A program made the position numbers and the translations under genes. A stretch of 64,000 nucleotides of DNA from Spirosoma aerolatum (lineage in GTDB: Bacteria > Bacteroidota > Bacteroidia > Cytophagales > Spirosomataceae), in contig NZ_CP020104.1 in NCBI RefSeq assembly GCF_002056795.1, positions 7,697,501 through 7,761,500 of the forward strand, written 5' to 3'. The notes below the pieces were generated by a model. That model made no database searches. It saw nothing but the letters and a program-made list of their open reading frames with translations, and had not been told where the DNA came from. Shown piece by piece: positions 52,481 through 61,799 of this stretch. Positions within the stretch are counted from its first letter, which is position 1, and every line of letters begins with the position of its first letter.

Positions 52481-55255
52481 ATGAAAACTCAATGGATACT
52501 TGTTGGCTTAATGGGTGTTGGATTAGCCTTCACGCTATCGTCGTTTTTGGGCATTTTTGAGAAACGAGTCGATTATAACACACAGGTTAAACCGTTGCTC
52601 AATAAGAACTGCATTGCCTGTCACGGTGGTGTGAAAAAAGCGTCGGGCTTTTCGCTACTGTTCAAACAGGAAGCCCTGGCTCCGGCAAAATCTGGCAAAC
52701 CAGCTATTATTCCAGGTGACGCCGACGCCAGTGAGATGATTCGGCGACTGACCTTAACCGATCCTGATGAGCGAATGCCGCTCGATCATCCTGCCCTGAA
52801 ACCCGATGAAATAGAGCTGCTTCGTAACTGGATCGATCAAGGTGCCGAATGGGGCGACCATTGGGCGTATCAACCCGTTCAGAAACCCGATGTCCCAAAA
52901 ATTGGCACGTTCCTGAGTCGACTCGGTATTACGCACGATGAGGAAACGGATTGGGCTAAAAACGAAATCGACCACTTCGTTCTTGACAAACTAAAGCAAA
53001 ACGAGCTGAAGCCCTCCCCCGAAGCCGACCGAGCGACATTGATCCGGCGGGTTTCGCTTGACCTGACAGGTTTACCACCCACAGAAAAAGAGGCAACCGA
53101 TTTTATAAACGATAACGATCCTAACGCCTACGAAAAAGTAGTCGACCGATTGCTCCAATCGCCCGCTTATGGCGAGCGCTGGACGGGTATGTGGCTCGAT
53201 TTGGCCCGCTATGCCGATACAAAAGGCTATGAGCGCGATCCCGGTCGAAAAATCTGGCGGTATCGGGACTGGCTCATCAAAGCGTTCAATGCGGATAAAC
53301 CTTTCGACCAATTTACTGTAGAACAACTCGCGGGTGATTTATTGCCCAAGCCTACCGACGATCAGCTAGTGGCCACTGGCTTTCACCGGAATACGATGAC
53401 CAACGACGAAGGGGGCACGCAGGATGAAGAGTTCCGTACCGCAGCTGTTATTGATCGGGTCAATACCACTTGGGATGTATTCCAGGGCACGACCTTCGGC
53501 TGTGTACAATGCCACAGCCACCCCTACGATCCATTTACCAACGAGGAATATTACAAATACCTGGCCTTTTTCAATAACACCCGCGACGAAGACGTAACTA
53601 GTGATACACCTACCCTACGCTTTCTCAAACCTGCCGATTCCACCAGGCTGGCTACGCTGCAACAGTATATTCGCCAGTCAGTTGCTAACCCAAAACAGGC
53701 ACAGACTACCGTCGATCAGGTAACCCATCTGGTTCGTACCATTGAACCCAAAATCAATTCACACGATTTCGACCAATACGTCAATGCCTCCCTGCTGGAT
53801 GCCAAGTATTTTGGCTTTCAGGACAAAGGGTCGTGCCGAATCAAACAGGTTACGCTCACAGGTCGGCCTCGAATGCTGATTCGCTGGGGAACGAAGGCCG
53901 AAAATGCCACGGTCACCCTGCACCAGGATCGCCTGGATGGCCCAGTTCTGGCAACGATTCCTACCCCGAAGCCCGGAAAAGATACGGTTCAAATGATTCC
54001 GCTACCTGCCGTTCAGGGGCGCCATAACCTGTATCTGTCGCTCAATAGCACCAAGAAGCCGAAAGAGTGGGTGCAAATTAAGTGGGTGGCCTTTGCGCCG
54101 ATCCTGCCCGGCCAGCCCCAGAATACCCTTGGCGAACAGGACAAACTTCTCTCTGATCTGCTGAATGCGGATGCCGAACAAACCCCCATCCTACTCGACG
54201 GCTCGGGCGATCTGTTCCGCGAAACGCACGTATTTGAGCGGGGAAACTGGCTGGTTAAAGGTAAACTTGTAAAGCCCGACGTTCCGAATTCATTGCCCAA
54301 AATGACTACTGAGCTGCCTAAAAACCGGCTAGGTCTGGCCCGCTGGATGGTCAGTCGCGATCAGCCGCTTACCGCTCGGGTGGCCGTGAACCGATTCTGG
54401 GAGCAACTCTTTGGTACGGGCATTGTTGAAACCGTGGAAGACATGGGTACGCAGGGTATTCCGCCCACACACCGCGAACTGCTTGATTATCTGGCGGCTG
54501 ATTTCATGGATACAGACCACTGGAGCGTTAAAAAGCTCCTCAAAAAATTGGTCATGTCGGCAACTTACCGGCAACAGTCAACGGCCTCCCCTGAGTTGCT
54601 GGCCAAAGACCCGTACAACAAACTGCTGGCTCGTGGCCCTCGTGTACGGCTCTCGTCCGAAGCAGTTCACGATCAGGCGTTAGCTGTCAGTGGATTACTT
54701 AGCCACAAACTTTATGGTCCCAGTGTAATGCCCATTCAACCCGATGGCATCTGGCAGTCGCCTTACGACGGAGAAACCTGGAAACAAAGCACGGGCGAAG
54801 ATTTGCACCGCCGAGCCTTGTACACTTACTGGAAACGAACCGCCCCATATCCATCGATGGTCACCTTCGATAGCCCCAGCCGTGAATTCTGTCAACTCCG
54901 TCGACTTCGCACGAACACTCCTCTGCAAGCATTAGTAACCTTGAACGACCCTGTGTATGTAGAAGCAGCCCAGCATTTAGCTGAGTATATGCATCAACAC
55001 GGCCAATCGCCCAGTCAGCAGATACAGGCGGGTTTCAAGCGGCTTATGCTGCGGGAGGTATCTCCCAAAAAGCTGGCGGTTCTGGTCAGGCTCTACCAGA
55101 CTACTGAGCAGTATTATCAGAAACAGCCCGGTCAGGCCGAAAACTTACTGGATCGCCCGGGTATGGACTGTTCGGCCATTTCCCCACAACTAGCGGCCCT
55201 AACGGTTACAGCCAATACGATGATGAATCTGGATGAGGTGGTTACAAAGGAATAG
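52481..55255 (+). CDS. Planctomycete-type cytochrome C/DUF1549/DUF1553 protein
   Basis: 924 residues from ATG 52481. An N-terminal membrane helix ([20 protein letters not shown]) anchors it. A haem C-like motif CIACHGG follows near residue 45 (PSCyt1), then DUF1549 (about 155-365, [15 protein letters not shown] and [16 protein letters not shown]) and DUF1553 (about 605-860, [19 protein letters not shown] and [15 protein letters not shown]). This architecture is nearly always followed directly by a DUF1501 gene, which here is displaced by a DUF559 gene. The partners are thought to act in periplasmic breakdown of sugars or sulfated glycans; this remains unproven. Confidence 0.88.
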   Translation: MKTQWILVGLMGVGLAFTLSSFLGIFEKRVDYNTQVKPLLNKNCIACHGGVKKASGFSLLFKQEALAPAKSGKPAIIPGDADASEMIRRLTLTDPDERMPLDHPALKPDEIELLRNWIDQGAEWGDHWAYQPVQKPDVPKIGTFLSRLGITHDEETDWAKNEIDHFVLDKLKQNELKPSPEADRATLIRRVSLDLTGLPPTEKEATDFINDNDPNAYEKVVDRLLQSPAYGERWTGMWLDLARYADTKGYERDPGRKIWRYRDWLIKAFNADKPFDQFTVEQLAGDLLPKPTDDQLVATGFHRNTMTNDEGGTQDEEFRTAAVIDRVNTTWDVFQGTTFGCVQCHSHPYDPFTNEEYYKYLAFFNNTRDEDVTSDTPTLRFLKPADSTRLATLQQYIRQSVANPKQAQTTVDQVTHLVRTIEPKINSHDFDQYVNASLLDAKYFGFQDKGSCRIKQVTLTGRPRMLIRWGTKAENATVTLHQDRLDGPVLATIPTPKPGKDTVQMIPLPAVQGRHNLYLSLNSTKKPKEWVQIKWVAFAPILPGQPQNTLGEQDKLLSDLLNADAEQTPILLDGSGDLFRETHVFERGNWLVKGKLVKPDVPNSLPKMTTELPKNRLGLARWMVSRDQPLTARVAVNRFWEQLFGTGIVETVEDMGTQGIPPTHRELLDYLAADFMDTDHWSVKKLLKKLVMSATYRQQSTASPELLAKDPYNKLLARGPRVRLSSEAVHDQALAVSGLLSHKLYGPSVMPIQPDGIWQSPYDGETWKQSTGEDLHRRALYTYWKRTAPYPSMVTFDSPSREFCQLRRLRTNTPLQALVTLNDPVYVEAAQHLAEYMHQHGQSPSQQIQAGFKRLMLREVSPKKLAVLVRLYQTTEQYYQKQPGQAENLLDRPGMDCSAISPQLAALTVTANTMMNLDEVVTKE

Positions 55256-55256
55256 C

Positions 55257-55303
55257 TTTTACCCCACTCTAACCCCTCCTTTGATTTCAGGGGAGGGGCT
55301 AAA
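55257..55303 (+). repeat. Left flanking palindrome of the DUF559 unit
   Basis: Contains ACCCCTCC and GGGGAGGGG arms around GATTTCA. The sequence ACCCCACTCTAACCCC aligns with the reverse complement of the right copy (ACCCCACCCCTAGCCCC). It starts 2 bp after the DUF1549/1553 stop. Confidence 0.8.
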
Positions 55304-55320
55304 TACCACCGCTATTTACG

Positions 55321-55683
55321 ATGAGTCAATTAATTCATAATTGGAAAGTAATGGAGGAACTGCGTCGGGAACTGCGTAAAAATCCGACATCATCCGAAAC
55401 ATTACTCTGGGAGAAACTGCGTAGTAGTCAATTGGAAGGGCGGAAATTTCGTCGTCAACATAGCATAGGTGTGTACATACTCGATTTCTATTGTCCGGCC
55501 GAGCGATTAGCCATTGAAGTCGATGGGAGTATTCATCAAAATCCTGAGACTATCATACATGATCAGGAACGCGACCATACATTAGCTCAATTAGGAATCT
55601 TAATCCTTCGGGTTAGCAACGAAGAAGTTGAGACAGATTTAGAATCTGTCCTTACTAAAATCAAAGCTCATTTTAACAACTAA
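55321..55683 (+). CDS. DUF559 endonuclease-fold protein (Vsr-like)
   Basis: 120 residues. ARELRKNPTSSETLLWEKLR-type sequence is followed by LEGRKFRRQHSIGVYILDFYCP and RLAIEVDGSIH, then RDHTLAQLGILILRVSNEEV. The D (in LDFYCP), E-x-D and His positions fit the Vsr/PD-(D/E)xK nuclease-like fold. Members of this family in Bacteroidota are small single-gene proteins with no proven function. It is flanked by inverted palindromes and interrupts a conserved gene pair. Its start is 18 bp after the left palindrome. Confidence 0.85.
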   Translation: MSQLIHNWKVMEELRRELRKNPTSSETLLWEKLRSSQLEGRKFRRQHSIGVYILDFYCPAERLAIEVDGSIHQNPETIIHDQERDHTLAQLGILILRVSNEEVETDLESVLTKIKAHFNN

Positions 55684-55742
55684 AGCTCCTTCTCAATTCC
55701 CCTCCCCAGAAATCAGGGGAGGGGCTAGGGGTGGGGTCAACT
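55684..55742 (-). repeat. Right flanking palindrome of the DUF559 unit (inverted copy)
   Basis: Contains CCCCTCCCC and GGGGAGGGG arms around AGAAATCA. Read on the minus strand it aligns with the left copy over about 42 bp with roughly eight differences. It begins one base after the DUF559 stop and ends 4 bp before the DUF1501 start. Confidence 0.8.
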
Positions 55743-55745
55743 ACA

Positions 55746-57248
55746 ATGAATAAATTACTAAACGAACTCCAGCAGACGGCAGCCGAACGCGAAACCCGGC
55801 GGCACTTTTTGCATACCTGCTCCACAGGCCTGGGGGCCATGGCCCTGAGTTCTATATTGGGCAGTTGCGGCTTTTTCGGAAACGAGTCATCGAAAAACAA
55901 TGCCGTTGGTGCCCCCTCGTTGAGTTCGGAGCCAACAGCCCCGCACCCATCCCAGTATCTGCCCAAAGCGCAACGGGTCATTTATATCCATATGGCCGGT
56001 TCACCAAGCCAACTGGAGCTATTCGACTACAAGCCTGAACTAGCCAAGTACAACGGCAAAGACTGCCCACAAGCTCTGCTCGAAGGAAAAAAGTTCGCTT
56101 TTATCCGGGGAACTCCGAAAATGCTGGGGCCTCAGGGAAAATTTGCGCAATATGGTCAGTCGGGAGCGTGGTTATCGGATTATTTACCCCATTTACAGGG
56201 CGTTGCTGACGAGATTTCGTTTCTGAAAGCGATGTACACCGACCAGTTCAACCATGCGCCTGCCCAACTGCTCATGCATACAGGTAGCGCCCGATTGGGG
56301 CGCCCTAGCCTGGGTTCGTGGGTGACCTACGGATTAGGTAGTGAGAATGATAACCTGCCCGGTTACATTGTCCTAGCGTCCGGTGGGAAGCAGCCCGATG
56401 CGGGCAAATCGGTTTGGGGCAGTGGATTCTTGCCAACGGTCTATCAAGGGGTTCAATGCCGAACCGATGGCGATCCTGTTTTATATGCCTCGAACCCAAA
56501 TGGTATGGATCGCAACATTCGCAAACAAACGATCGACGCCATTAGCCAGATCAATCAGCAACAATATGAGGATGTGAAAGATCCGGAAATCCTGACCCGT
56601 ATTGCCCAGTACGAACTCGCGTTTCGGATGCAGATGTCAGTCCCCGATGCGATGGACATCAAAAGCGAACCGCAGTACATCCTGGATAGCTACGGTGTCG
56701 ATCCTGCCAAAGGGTCGTTTGCCCGCAATTGCCTGTTAGCCCGCCGTCTGGCCGAACGAGGGGTACGGTTTATTCAATTATTCGACTGGGGCTGGGATAC
56801 ACACGGTACTAGTGCCGATGGAGCCATTGAAATAGGTCTTCGGAACAAATGTAAGGAATCCGATCAGGCAGTAGCCGCCCTGCTGAAAGACCTCAAACAA
56901 CGGGGTTTATTAGACGATACGCTTGTGGTCTGGGGCGGAGAATTTGGCCGAACACCTATGCAGGAAAACCGTGACGGACAGACACTACCGTTCATGGGCC
57001 GCGATCATCACCTCGAAGCGTTTACGGTCTGGATGGCGGGGGGTGGTGTAAAACAGGGCTTCTCGTACGGCGAAACCGACGACATTGGGTATTATGGCGT
57101 GAAAGACAAAACGCATATCCACGACCTACAGGCGACTATCCTTCACCTGCTCGGATTCGATCATACCAAACTAACCTATCAGTTTCAGGGTCGCCCCTTC
57201 CGCCTGACCGATGTAGCCGGTAAAGTAATCAAACCAATATTAGCCTGA
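55746..57248 (+). CDS. DUF1501 protein with Tat signal
   Basis: 500 residues from ATG 55746; a GTG at 55731 lies inside the palindrome. The N-terminus has a twin-arginine motif (TRRHFLHTC) followed by a hydrophobic stretch and a possible lipobox LGSC. The sulfatase-like alkaline phosphatase fold shows VIYIHMAGSPSQLELFDYKPEL, FIQLFDWGWDTHG, VVWGGEFGRTPMQ and GRDHHLEAFTVW. It normally pairs with DUF1549/1553 proteins. The fold suggests hydrolysis of a sulfate or phosphate ester, but no activity is established here. Confidence 0.88.
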   Translation: MNKLLNELQQTAAERETRRHFLHTCSTGLGAMALSSILGSCGFFGNESSKNNAVGAPSLSSEPTAPHPSQYLPKAQRVIYIHMAGSPSQLELFDYKPELAKYNGKDCPQALLEGKKFAFIRGTPKMLGPQGKFAQYGQSGAWLSDYLPHLQGVADEISFLKAMYTDQFNHAPAQLLMHTGSARLGRPSLGSWVTYGLGSENDNLPGYIVLASGGKQPDAGKSVWGSGFLPTVYQGVQCRTDGDPVLYASNPNGMDRNIRKQTIDAISQINQQQYEDVKDPEILTRIAQYELAFRMQMSVPDAMDIKSEPQYILDSYGVDPAKGSFARNCLLARRLAERGVRFIQLFDWGWDTHGTSADGAIEIGLRNKCKESDQAVAALLKDLKQRGLLDDTLVVWGGEFGRTPMQENRDGQTLPFMGRDHHLEAFTVWMAGGGVKQGFSYGETDDIGYYGVKDKTHIHDLQATILHLLGFDHTKLTYQFQGRPFRLTDVAGKVIKPILA

Positions 57249-57264
57249 ACCAGGCTGGTTCCGG

Positions 57265-57549
57265 CTACAGCACCTTCGGCACTTCGAAGAATTGTTCGTC
57301 GTGCTGGGGAGCGTTGGCCAGGGCTTGTTCGCGAGGGAGGTGGTTACCCACAACATCGTCACGCAGCACGTTGGTCTCGTCTGAAATATGCGTTAGGGGC
57401 TCAACGCCTGTTGTGTCGACCTCATTTAGTTGCTCCATCCAGGTCAGTACCCCGTTCAGGCTGTTGAGTAAGTCGGTTTCTTCTTCGGGCCGAACTTCCA
57501 GGCGGGCCAGGTGAGCTATTTTATAGAGTGTTTCCTGATCTACTTTCAT
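57265..57549 (-). CDS. gatC: Asp/Glu-tRNA amidotransferase subunit C
   Basis: 94 residues from ATG 57549; an upstream in-frame start would be read through the repeat arm. GatC stabilises GatA and GatB in making Gln-tRNA or Asn-tRNA. IAHLARLEVRPEEETDL, LNGVLTWMEQLNEVDTTGVEPLTH and LRDDVVGNHLPREQALANAP are the family blocks, ending FFEVPKVL. It is convergent with DUF1501 and downstream of plsC on the same strand, with a repeat-rich hairpin between. Confidence 0.93.
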   Translation of the reverse strand: MKVDQETLYKIAHLARLEVRPEEETDLLNSLNGVLTWMEQLNEVDTTGVEPLTHISDETNVLRDDVVGNHLPREQALANAPQHDEQFFEVPKVL

Positions 57550-57550
57550 G

Positions 57551-57645
57551 GTGAAAGCGTGAAAGCGTGAAAGCGTGAAAGAGCGAAAGGAATGTCTTAG
57601 CCAACTGGCGTTCACTCTTTCACGCTTTCGCTCTTTCGTGCTTTC
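57551..57645. repeat. GAAAGCGT tandem-repeat hairpin overlapping the plsC 3' end
   Basis: The left arm (57551-57589) is four copies of GTGAAAG-type words (three GTGAAAGC, then GTGAAAGAGCG). The right arm (57612-57645) pairs imperfectly with it. The right arm is the last coding part of plsC and encodes its KARKSESVKE tail. The GTGAAAGAG word is shared with the hairpin at 24242-24318. Confidence 0.75.
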
Positions 57646-58352
57646 ATCAATTCGTTATCAATAATTTTATAGGTCTCTTCTTTAAGCTGCTCCAGGTCCT
57701 CCTGGGTCATGCCTTTTGTATCGATAGGCGGATGAATAACGGCCCGTAATGGATGCCAATGAAAGCGGATTGGGCTTCTGTCGGGCAAAATCAGATCATT
57801 ATTCAACAAGGTCACTGGTACGATAGGCACCTGTTGTTGGATCGCCATCGTAAATGCTCCGTCGCGAAAGGGCACCATTTGCGGTGGCTCAGTGGCCCGA
57901 ATACCGCCTTCCGGAAAAATCATAATGCTTCGTCCTGATGCCAGCGTTCGTATGGATTTAGCCAGCGAATACGCCCGGCTATTCGGCTGACTCCGATCTA
58001 CCTGTACATGCAACTTAGCAAACATATATCCCAGCAACGGAATGTGTTTTACTTCGCTTTTGCCCACAAAGGCATAGTAGTTTTTGACGATAACGCCCAT
58101 AGCCGCAATGTCGAGGTACGAAAAATGGTTCGCACAAAACACGTAAACCTGTTTAGGGTCGGGCCGGAACCGACGCTCAACACGCACGGGCATACCCACA
58201 CCAATGAAAAACAGCATACCCCAAACGTAATTAACTTTATGGGCAAGCGGTTTCCAGTTTTCCCGTTGCAGAAACACAAACTGAAACGGAAACAGTACGA
58301 GGTACAACGCCACGAACCAACTAGCGCACCAGATTGTGTAAAGTAGTCGCAT
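57612..58352 (-). CDS. plsC: 1-acyl-sn-glycerol-3-phosphate acyltransferase (PlsC family)
   Basis: 246 residues from ATG 58352; an upstream in-frame ATG at 58427 lies in repeat sequence. It makes phosphatidic acid from lysophosphatidic acid. A membrane segment spans about 3-22. Block I is NHFSYLD (H-x4-D), block III is IFPEGGIR, with VPIVPVTLLN as block IV. The final ten residues are encoded by the repeat arm of the following hairpin and look non-conserved. It lies between purH and gatC on the same strand. Confidence 0.9.
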   Translation of the reverse strand: MRLLYTIWCASWFVALYLVLFPFQFVFLQRENWKPLAHKVNYVWGMLFFIGVGMPVRVERRFRPDPKQVYVFCANHFSYLDIAAMGVIVKNYYAFVGKSEVKHIPLLGYMFAKLHVQVDRSQPNSRAYSLAKSIRTLASGRSIMIFPEGGIRATEPPQMVPFRDGAFTMAIQQQVPIVPVTLLNNDLILPDRSPIRFHWHPLRAVIHPPIDTKGMTQEDLEQLKEETYKIIDNELMKARKSESVKE

Positions 58353-58355
58353 AGT

Positions 58356-58469
58356 TTCTGAACCGGGATTTGTGTGATTTAACTGACCAACTATGATTAG
58401 ACTTTCTTTGAAAGCTGGCAATAGCAAATCAAAGTCAGTCAGCTAAATCAAATAAATCCTGGTTCTGAT
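58356..58469. repeat. Imperfect 31-bp inverted repeat of the TCTGAACC family
   Basis: TCTGAACCGGGATTTGTGTG at the left arm (58356-58386) pairs with the right arm (58438-58469) over about 25 of 31 positions; between them are about 50 nt. It fills the gap between purH and plsC. The arm words also occur at 24824-24862. Confidence 0.6.
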
Positions 58470-60020
58470 TTAGTGTTTAAAATGGCGCACGCCCGTCGTG
58501 ACCATCGCCAGACCGTGCTGATTACAATAATCGATTGAATCCTGATCGCGAATGGAGCCTCCGGGTTGAACAACGGCGGTAATACCAGCTTTGTCGGCAA
58601 TTTCTACGCAGTCGGGGAATGGGAAAAAGGCATCTGAAGCCATTACAGACCCTTTCAGATCGAAGCCGAACGAGTGCGCTTTTTCGATAGCCTGCCGAAG
58701 CGCATCTACCCGCGAGGTCTGCCCAACGCCACTTGCCAATAGTTGCCCTTCCTTTGCCAGAACAATGGTGTTCGATTTGGTATGTTTACACACTTTAAGC
58801 GCAAATTCCAGGGCACGAACTTCACTATCGGTAGGCGCTTTGTCCGTAACGGTCTTAAACTGGCTAGCGGTTTCGGCCACATTGTCTTTATCCTGTTCCA
58901 GCACCCCGTTCAGAATCGTTTTGAACATGACTGGCGGCAAATCAACTGGGTTGCGTTTTAGCAGAATCCGGTTCTTTTTCGACTTTAGCAGTTGTAATGC
59001 TTCGGGCGCGTAATCGGGTGCAATCAGAATTTCCATAAAGAGCTTATTCAACTCTTCAGCCGTTCCCAGATCGACGGGCACGTTTGTAATCACGACGCCC
59101 CCAAAGGCCGATACCGGGTCACAAGCCAGCGCGTTCAGATAGGCTTCTTTAGCCGTCGGTGCCGTAGCAATTCCACAGGCATTGGTATGCTTGATGATGG
59201 CAAATGCAGCTAAATCGTTCGTAGCCGGAAATTCATCAATCAGCCCAACACAGGCATCTACATCAACCAGGTTGTTATACGATAATTCCTTGCCATGCAG
59301 TTTATCGAACATCGCATCCAGATCGCCGTAAAAACTAGCCTGCTGATGCGGGTTCTCCCCATAACGAAGGTGATTGGCCGGTAACGATTTGAAGTCATAA
59401 ATAATCCCTTCGTAGCCGGTTCCCTGCGGCTGTTCGCCCGCAAAATAAGCCTGAATGGCGGTGTCATAATGCGACGTAACAGCAAAAGCCTCACCCGCAT
59501 ACCGACGCCGGTCGGCCAATTCGGTCGTACCTGATTTTTCGGTCAGTAGGTCGACCACACCGGCATACTGGCTCCGCGATGATACGATCAGTACATCGTT
59601 ATAATTTTTGGCAGCTGCCCGAATCAGCGAAATCCCCCCAATATCTATTTTCTCGATGATGTCCTCGTCCGATGCGCCCGATGCGACTGTTTCTTCAAAC
59701 GGATACAGGTCTACAATGACCAAATCAATTGGCGGAATCCGGTGCCGCTCGGCCTGAGCCAGATCTTCGGGCATGTTACGCCGGTACAGAATACCGCCCA
59801 TCACGGCGGGGTGCAGCGTTTTTACCCGACCACCGAAAATAGACGGATAGCCCGTCAGGTCTTCAACGGCCGTGACCGGAATTCCCAGTTGTTCAATGAA
59901 TGCCTGTGTACCACCCGTCGAATAGAGTTTGACGTTTTGCTGGTGCAATAACCGAACTAAAGGCTCTAAACCGTCTTTATAATACACGGAGATTAGAGCA
60001 GAGGAGATTTTCAGAGACAT
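58470..60020 (-). CDS. purH: Bifunctional AICAR transformylase/IMP cyclohydrolase
   Basis: 516 residues, last two steps of purine synthesis. The N-terminal cyclohydrolase domain has STGGTQAFIEQLGIPVT, GYPSIFGGRVKTLHPAV and VDLYPFEETV with the GGISLIRAAAKN motif. The C-terminal transformylase has RYGENPHQQASFYG, LSYNNLVDVDAC, FAIIKHTNACGIAT (catalytic Lys-His) and SDAFFPFPDCVE. Full length. Its probable promoter lies beyond a near-perfect inverted repeat, so that repeat would be at the 5' end of its message. Confidence 0.96.
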   Translation of the reverse strand: MSLKISSALISVYYKDGLEPLVRLLHQQNVKLYSTGGTQAFIEQLGIPVTAVEDLTGYPSIFGGRVKTLHPAVMGGILYRRNMPEDLAQAERHRIPPIDLVIVDLYPFEETVASGASDEDIIEKIDIGGISLIRAAAKNYNDVLIVSSRSQYAGVVDLLTEKSGTTELADRRRYAGEAFAVTSHYDTAIQAYFAGEQPQGTGYEGIIYDFKSLPANHLRYGENPHQQASFYGDLDAMFDKLHGKELSYNNLVDVDACVGLIDEFPATNDLAAFAIIKHTNACGIATAPTAKEAYLNALACDPVSAFGGVVITNVPVDLGTAEELNKLFMEILIAPDYAPEALQLLKSKKNRILLKRNPVDLPPVMFKTILNGVLEQDKDNVAETASQFKTVTDKAPTDSEVRALEFALKVCKHTKSNTIVLAKEGQLLASGVGQTSRVDALRQAIEKAHSFGFDLKGSVMASDAFFPFPDCVEIADKAGITAVVQPGGSIRDQDSIDYCNQHGLAMVTTGVRHFKH

Positions 60021-60026
60021 GAATAT

Positions 60027-60100
60027 GGCCGAAACAGGCTCCGGCTGTTTCAGTAGCTAAATGGCAAGTAATCCGAAACAGCCGGGAGCCTGTTTCGGCC
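60027..60100. repeat. Near-perfect inverted repeat with palindromic arms in the purH leader
   Basis: GGCCGAAACAGGCTCC begins the left arm (60027-60051) and the right arm (60075-60100) is its complement with one extra base. Each arm is itself nearly palindromic (GAAACAG with CTGTTTC). It starts 7 bp before the purH start, between divergently transcribed genes, so it is not an ordinary terminator. Confidence 0.8.
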
Positions 60101-60107
60101 TGAGCCA

Positions 60108-60115
60108 CAAAGATA
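60108..60115 (-). promoter_or_regulatory. Putative -7 element for purH
   Basis: On the minus strand TATCTTTG (60115-60108) fits TAnnTTTG; the -33 trinucleotide is CTG instead of TTG with a 19-nt spacer. Transcription would start close to the outer end of the inverted repeat. Confidence 0.45.
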
Positions 60116-60126
60116 ACCAAAGGTCT

Positions 60127-60134
60127 TAACTTTG
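60127..60134 (+). promoter_or_regulatory. Putative -7 element for the flippase gene
   Basis: TAACTTTG fits TAnnTTTG, 70 bp before the flippase start. No TTG is at the -33 position. Confidence 0.4.
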
Positions 60135-60203
60135 CAGTCAGCAAGGTGAACTCTGGAGTAGGTTAGCAACTAAGCCGACCTAATCCAACGTTCTTTCTGA
60201 TAG

Positions 60204-61799
60204 ATGAGCACCGTAAAAAAATTAGCGAGCGATACCGCCCTGTATGGGGTCAGCACCATTCTGGGGCGATTACTCAATTACGCCCTTGTTCCGATTCAAA
60301 CCTATGCCTTTACCAAACCAGCCGCTATGGCGTCCAACGTAGAGTTCTACAGTTGGATAGGCGTTCTGCTTGTTGTGTATACGCTGGGGTTAGAAACCGC
60401 ATTTTTCCGGTTCATTGCCCGCTCAAAAAATGCACCCGCCGACGAGAAAGCCCGGATTTTCAGTCAATCGCTCAGCATTGTTATCTGCATCAGTGTGCTG
60501 TCAACCATTCTGCTATACAGTCTGGCTCCGCAAATCACCAACTGGCTCAACTATCCCGGTCAGGAGCAATTTGTTCGCTGGTCGGCGCTACTGGTTGCCA
60601 TTGATTCCATTGTAGCCATTCCGTTTGCCCGGCTTCGGGCCGAAAATCGGGCGCGTGAGTTTGTAGGTGCCAAAATCATGAATATTGTTATTGTGGTGGC
60701 GCTGAATGTGTTCTTCCTGGTTCTGGCCAAGGATATTTCTGAAGGCAAATACCTCATGTCGTTGCAATCTATTGCTGCACTGATCTATAAACCAGAAATT
60801 GGCCCCGGCTATATTTTCCTGAACAATCTGATTGCAAACGCCCTGTACTTTATCATCATTCGGAAAGCGTTTGCAGGCTTCCGGTTTCAGCTCAGCGGTC
60901 AACAGAGCCAGGCACTAATTGCCTACGCGTTTCCCATTATGCTCACCAATCTGGCTGCCGTGCTCAATCAACTGACCGACCGATTGTTCTTGCGCCATTC
61001 GCTGCCCGAAGGTTTTTATCCAGGCTTATCGTCCGAAACGGTGTTGGGTATTTATGGCAATTGTCTGAAGCTTTCGGTTTTCATGGCGCTGGCAATCCAG
61101 TCGTTTAAGTTTGCAGCCGAACCCTTCTTTTTCTCTAAAGGTGAAGATAAAAACGCGCCCAAACTGTTAGCCGACGTAACCAAGTGGTTCATTATCGTTT
61201 GTGTGTTGATCTGGGTGGGCGTGAGTCTGAATCTGGATATAATCGGTGAAATTTTTCTGCGGTCCAAAGCGTATCGCGTAGGCCTAAATGTCGTCCCTCT
61301 GCTACTGCTGGGCAACCTGTTGCTGGGCGTTTATTACAACATTTCGTTCTGGTTCAAGCTGAAAGACAAAACGCAGTACGGCACGTTTATCACGGTGATC
61401 GGCTCAGTCATCACCATTGTGTTGAACCTGGTCCTGATTCCGGTGATTGGGTATATGGGTTGCGCGGTAGCCTTTCTGGTATCCAGTTTCGTCATGATGG
61501 CGATCTGCTATGTGCTGGGTGAAAAATACTATCCGGTGCCTTATCACATCGGTTCCGCGCTGGGTTATATAGTGGGAGCGGGCGCATTAATCTATCTATC
61601 CTGGCAGTTCCCTATTGCCAATTTATGGGTATCGGTGCCTGTCCACCTTGGCTTGTTCGGGGTCTTTCTGGGCGTGATTGCTGTGATTGAGCGCGATACG
61701 TTTCGACCTATACTGGCCCGGATTCGAAAATCAAAGCCCCAAACGGCCCAGATACCCAGCGAGTCTGAGCAAATATTTCCGGGAGAAGGACAACCTTAA
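60204..61799 (+). CDS. Polysaccharide flippase (Wzx/MATE-like, MOP superfamily)
   Basis: 531 residues with about 14 hydrophobic segments. TVKKLASDTALYGVSTILGRLLNY opens it, as in Wzx and PST-type exporters, and an Asn/Arg pair in LTNLAAVLNQLTDRLFLR occurs near residue 260, typical of the family. A charged tail (about 505-531) ends it. It should move undecaprenyl-linked glycan units across the inner membrane. No glycosyltransferase genes adjoin it here. A 70-bp flanking region contains its promoter. Confidence 0.88.
   Translation: MSTVKKLASDTALYGVSTILGRLLNYALVPIQTYAFTKPAAMASNVEFYSWIGVLLVVYTLGLETAFFRFIARSKNAPADEKARIFSQSLSIVICISVLSTILLYSLAPQITNWLNYPGQEQFVRWSALLVAIDSIVAIPFARLRAENRAREFVGAKIMNIVIVVALNVFFLVLAKDISEGKYLMSLQSIAALIYKPEIGPGYIFLNNLIANALYFIIIRKAFAGFRFQLSGQQSQALIAYAFPIMLTNLAAVLNQLTDRLFLRHSLPEGFYPGLSSETVLGIYGNCLKLSVFMALAIQSFKFAAEPFFFSKGEDKNAPKLLADVTKWFIIVCVLIWVGVSLNLDIIGEIFLRSKAYRVGLNVVPLLLLGNLLLGVYYNISFWFKLKDKTQYGTFITVIGSVITIVLNLVLIPVIGYMGCAVAFLVSSFVMMAICYVLGEKYYPVPYHIGSALGYIVGAGALIYLSWQFPIANLWVSVPVHLGLFGVFLGVIAVIERDTFRPILARIRKSKPQTAQIPSESEQIFPGEGQP

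Larger units (their letters stand above)
55257..55742 (+). mobile_element. Candidate DUF559 mobile unit flanked by inverted palindromes
   Basis: A 120-codon DUF559 gene sits between two copies of a GC-rich palindromic element in opposite orientation. The unit lies exactly between a DUF1549/1553 gene and a DUF1501 gene, which are usually contiguous. No target-site duplication was seen. Mobility is inferred. Confidence 0.5.

Noticed and set aside
57551..57590. Tandem GTGAAAGC words as a possible CRISPR array
   Set aside because: There are no unique spacers and no cas genes; the words form one arm of a hairpin.
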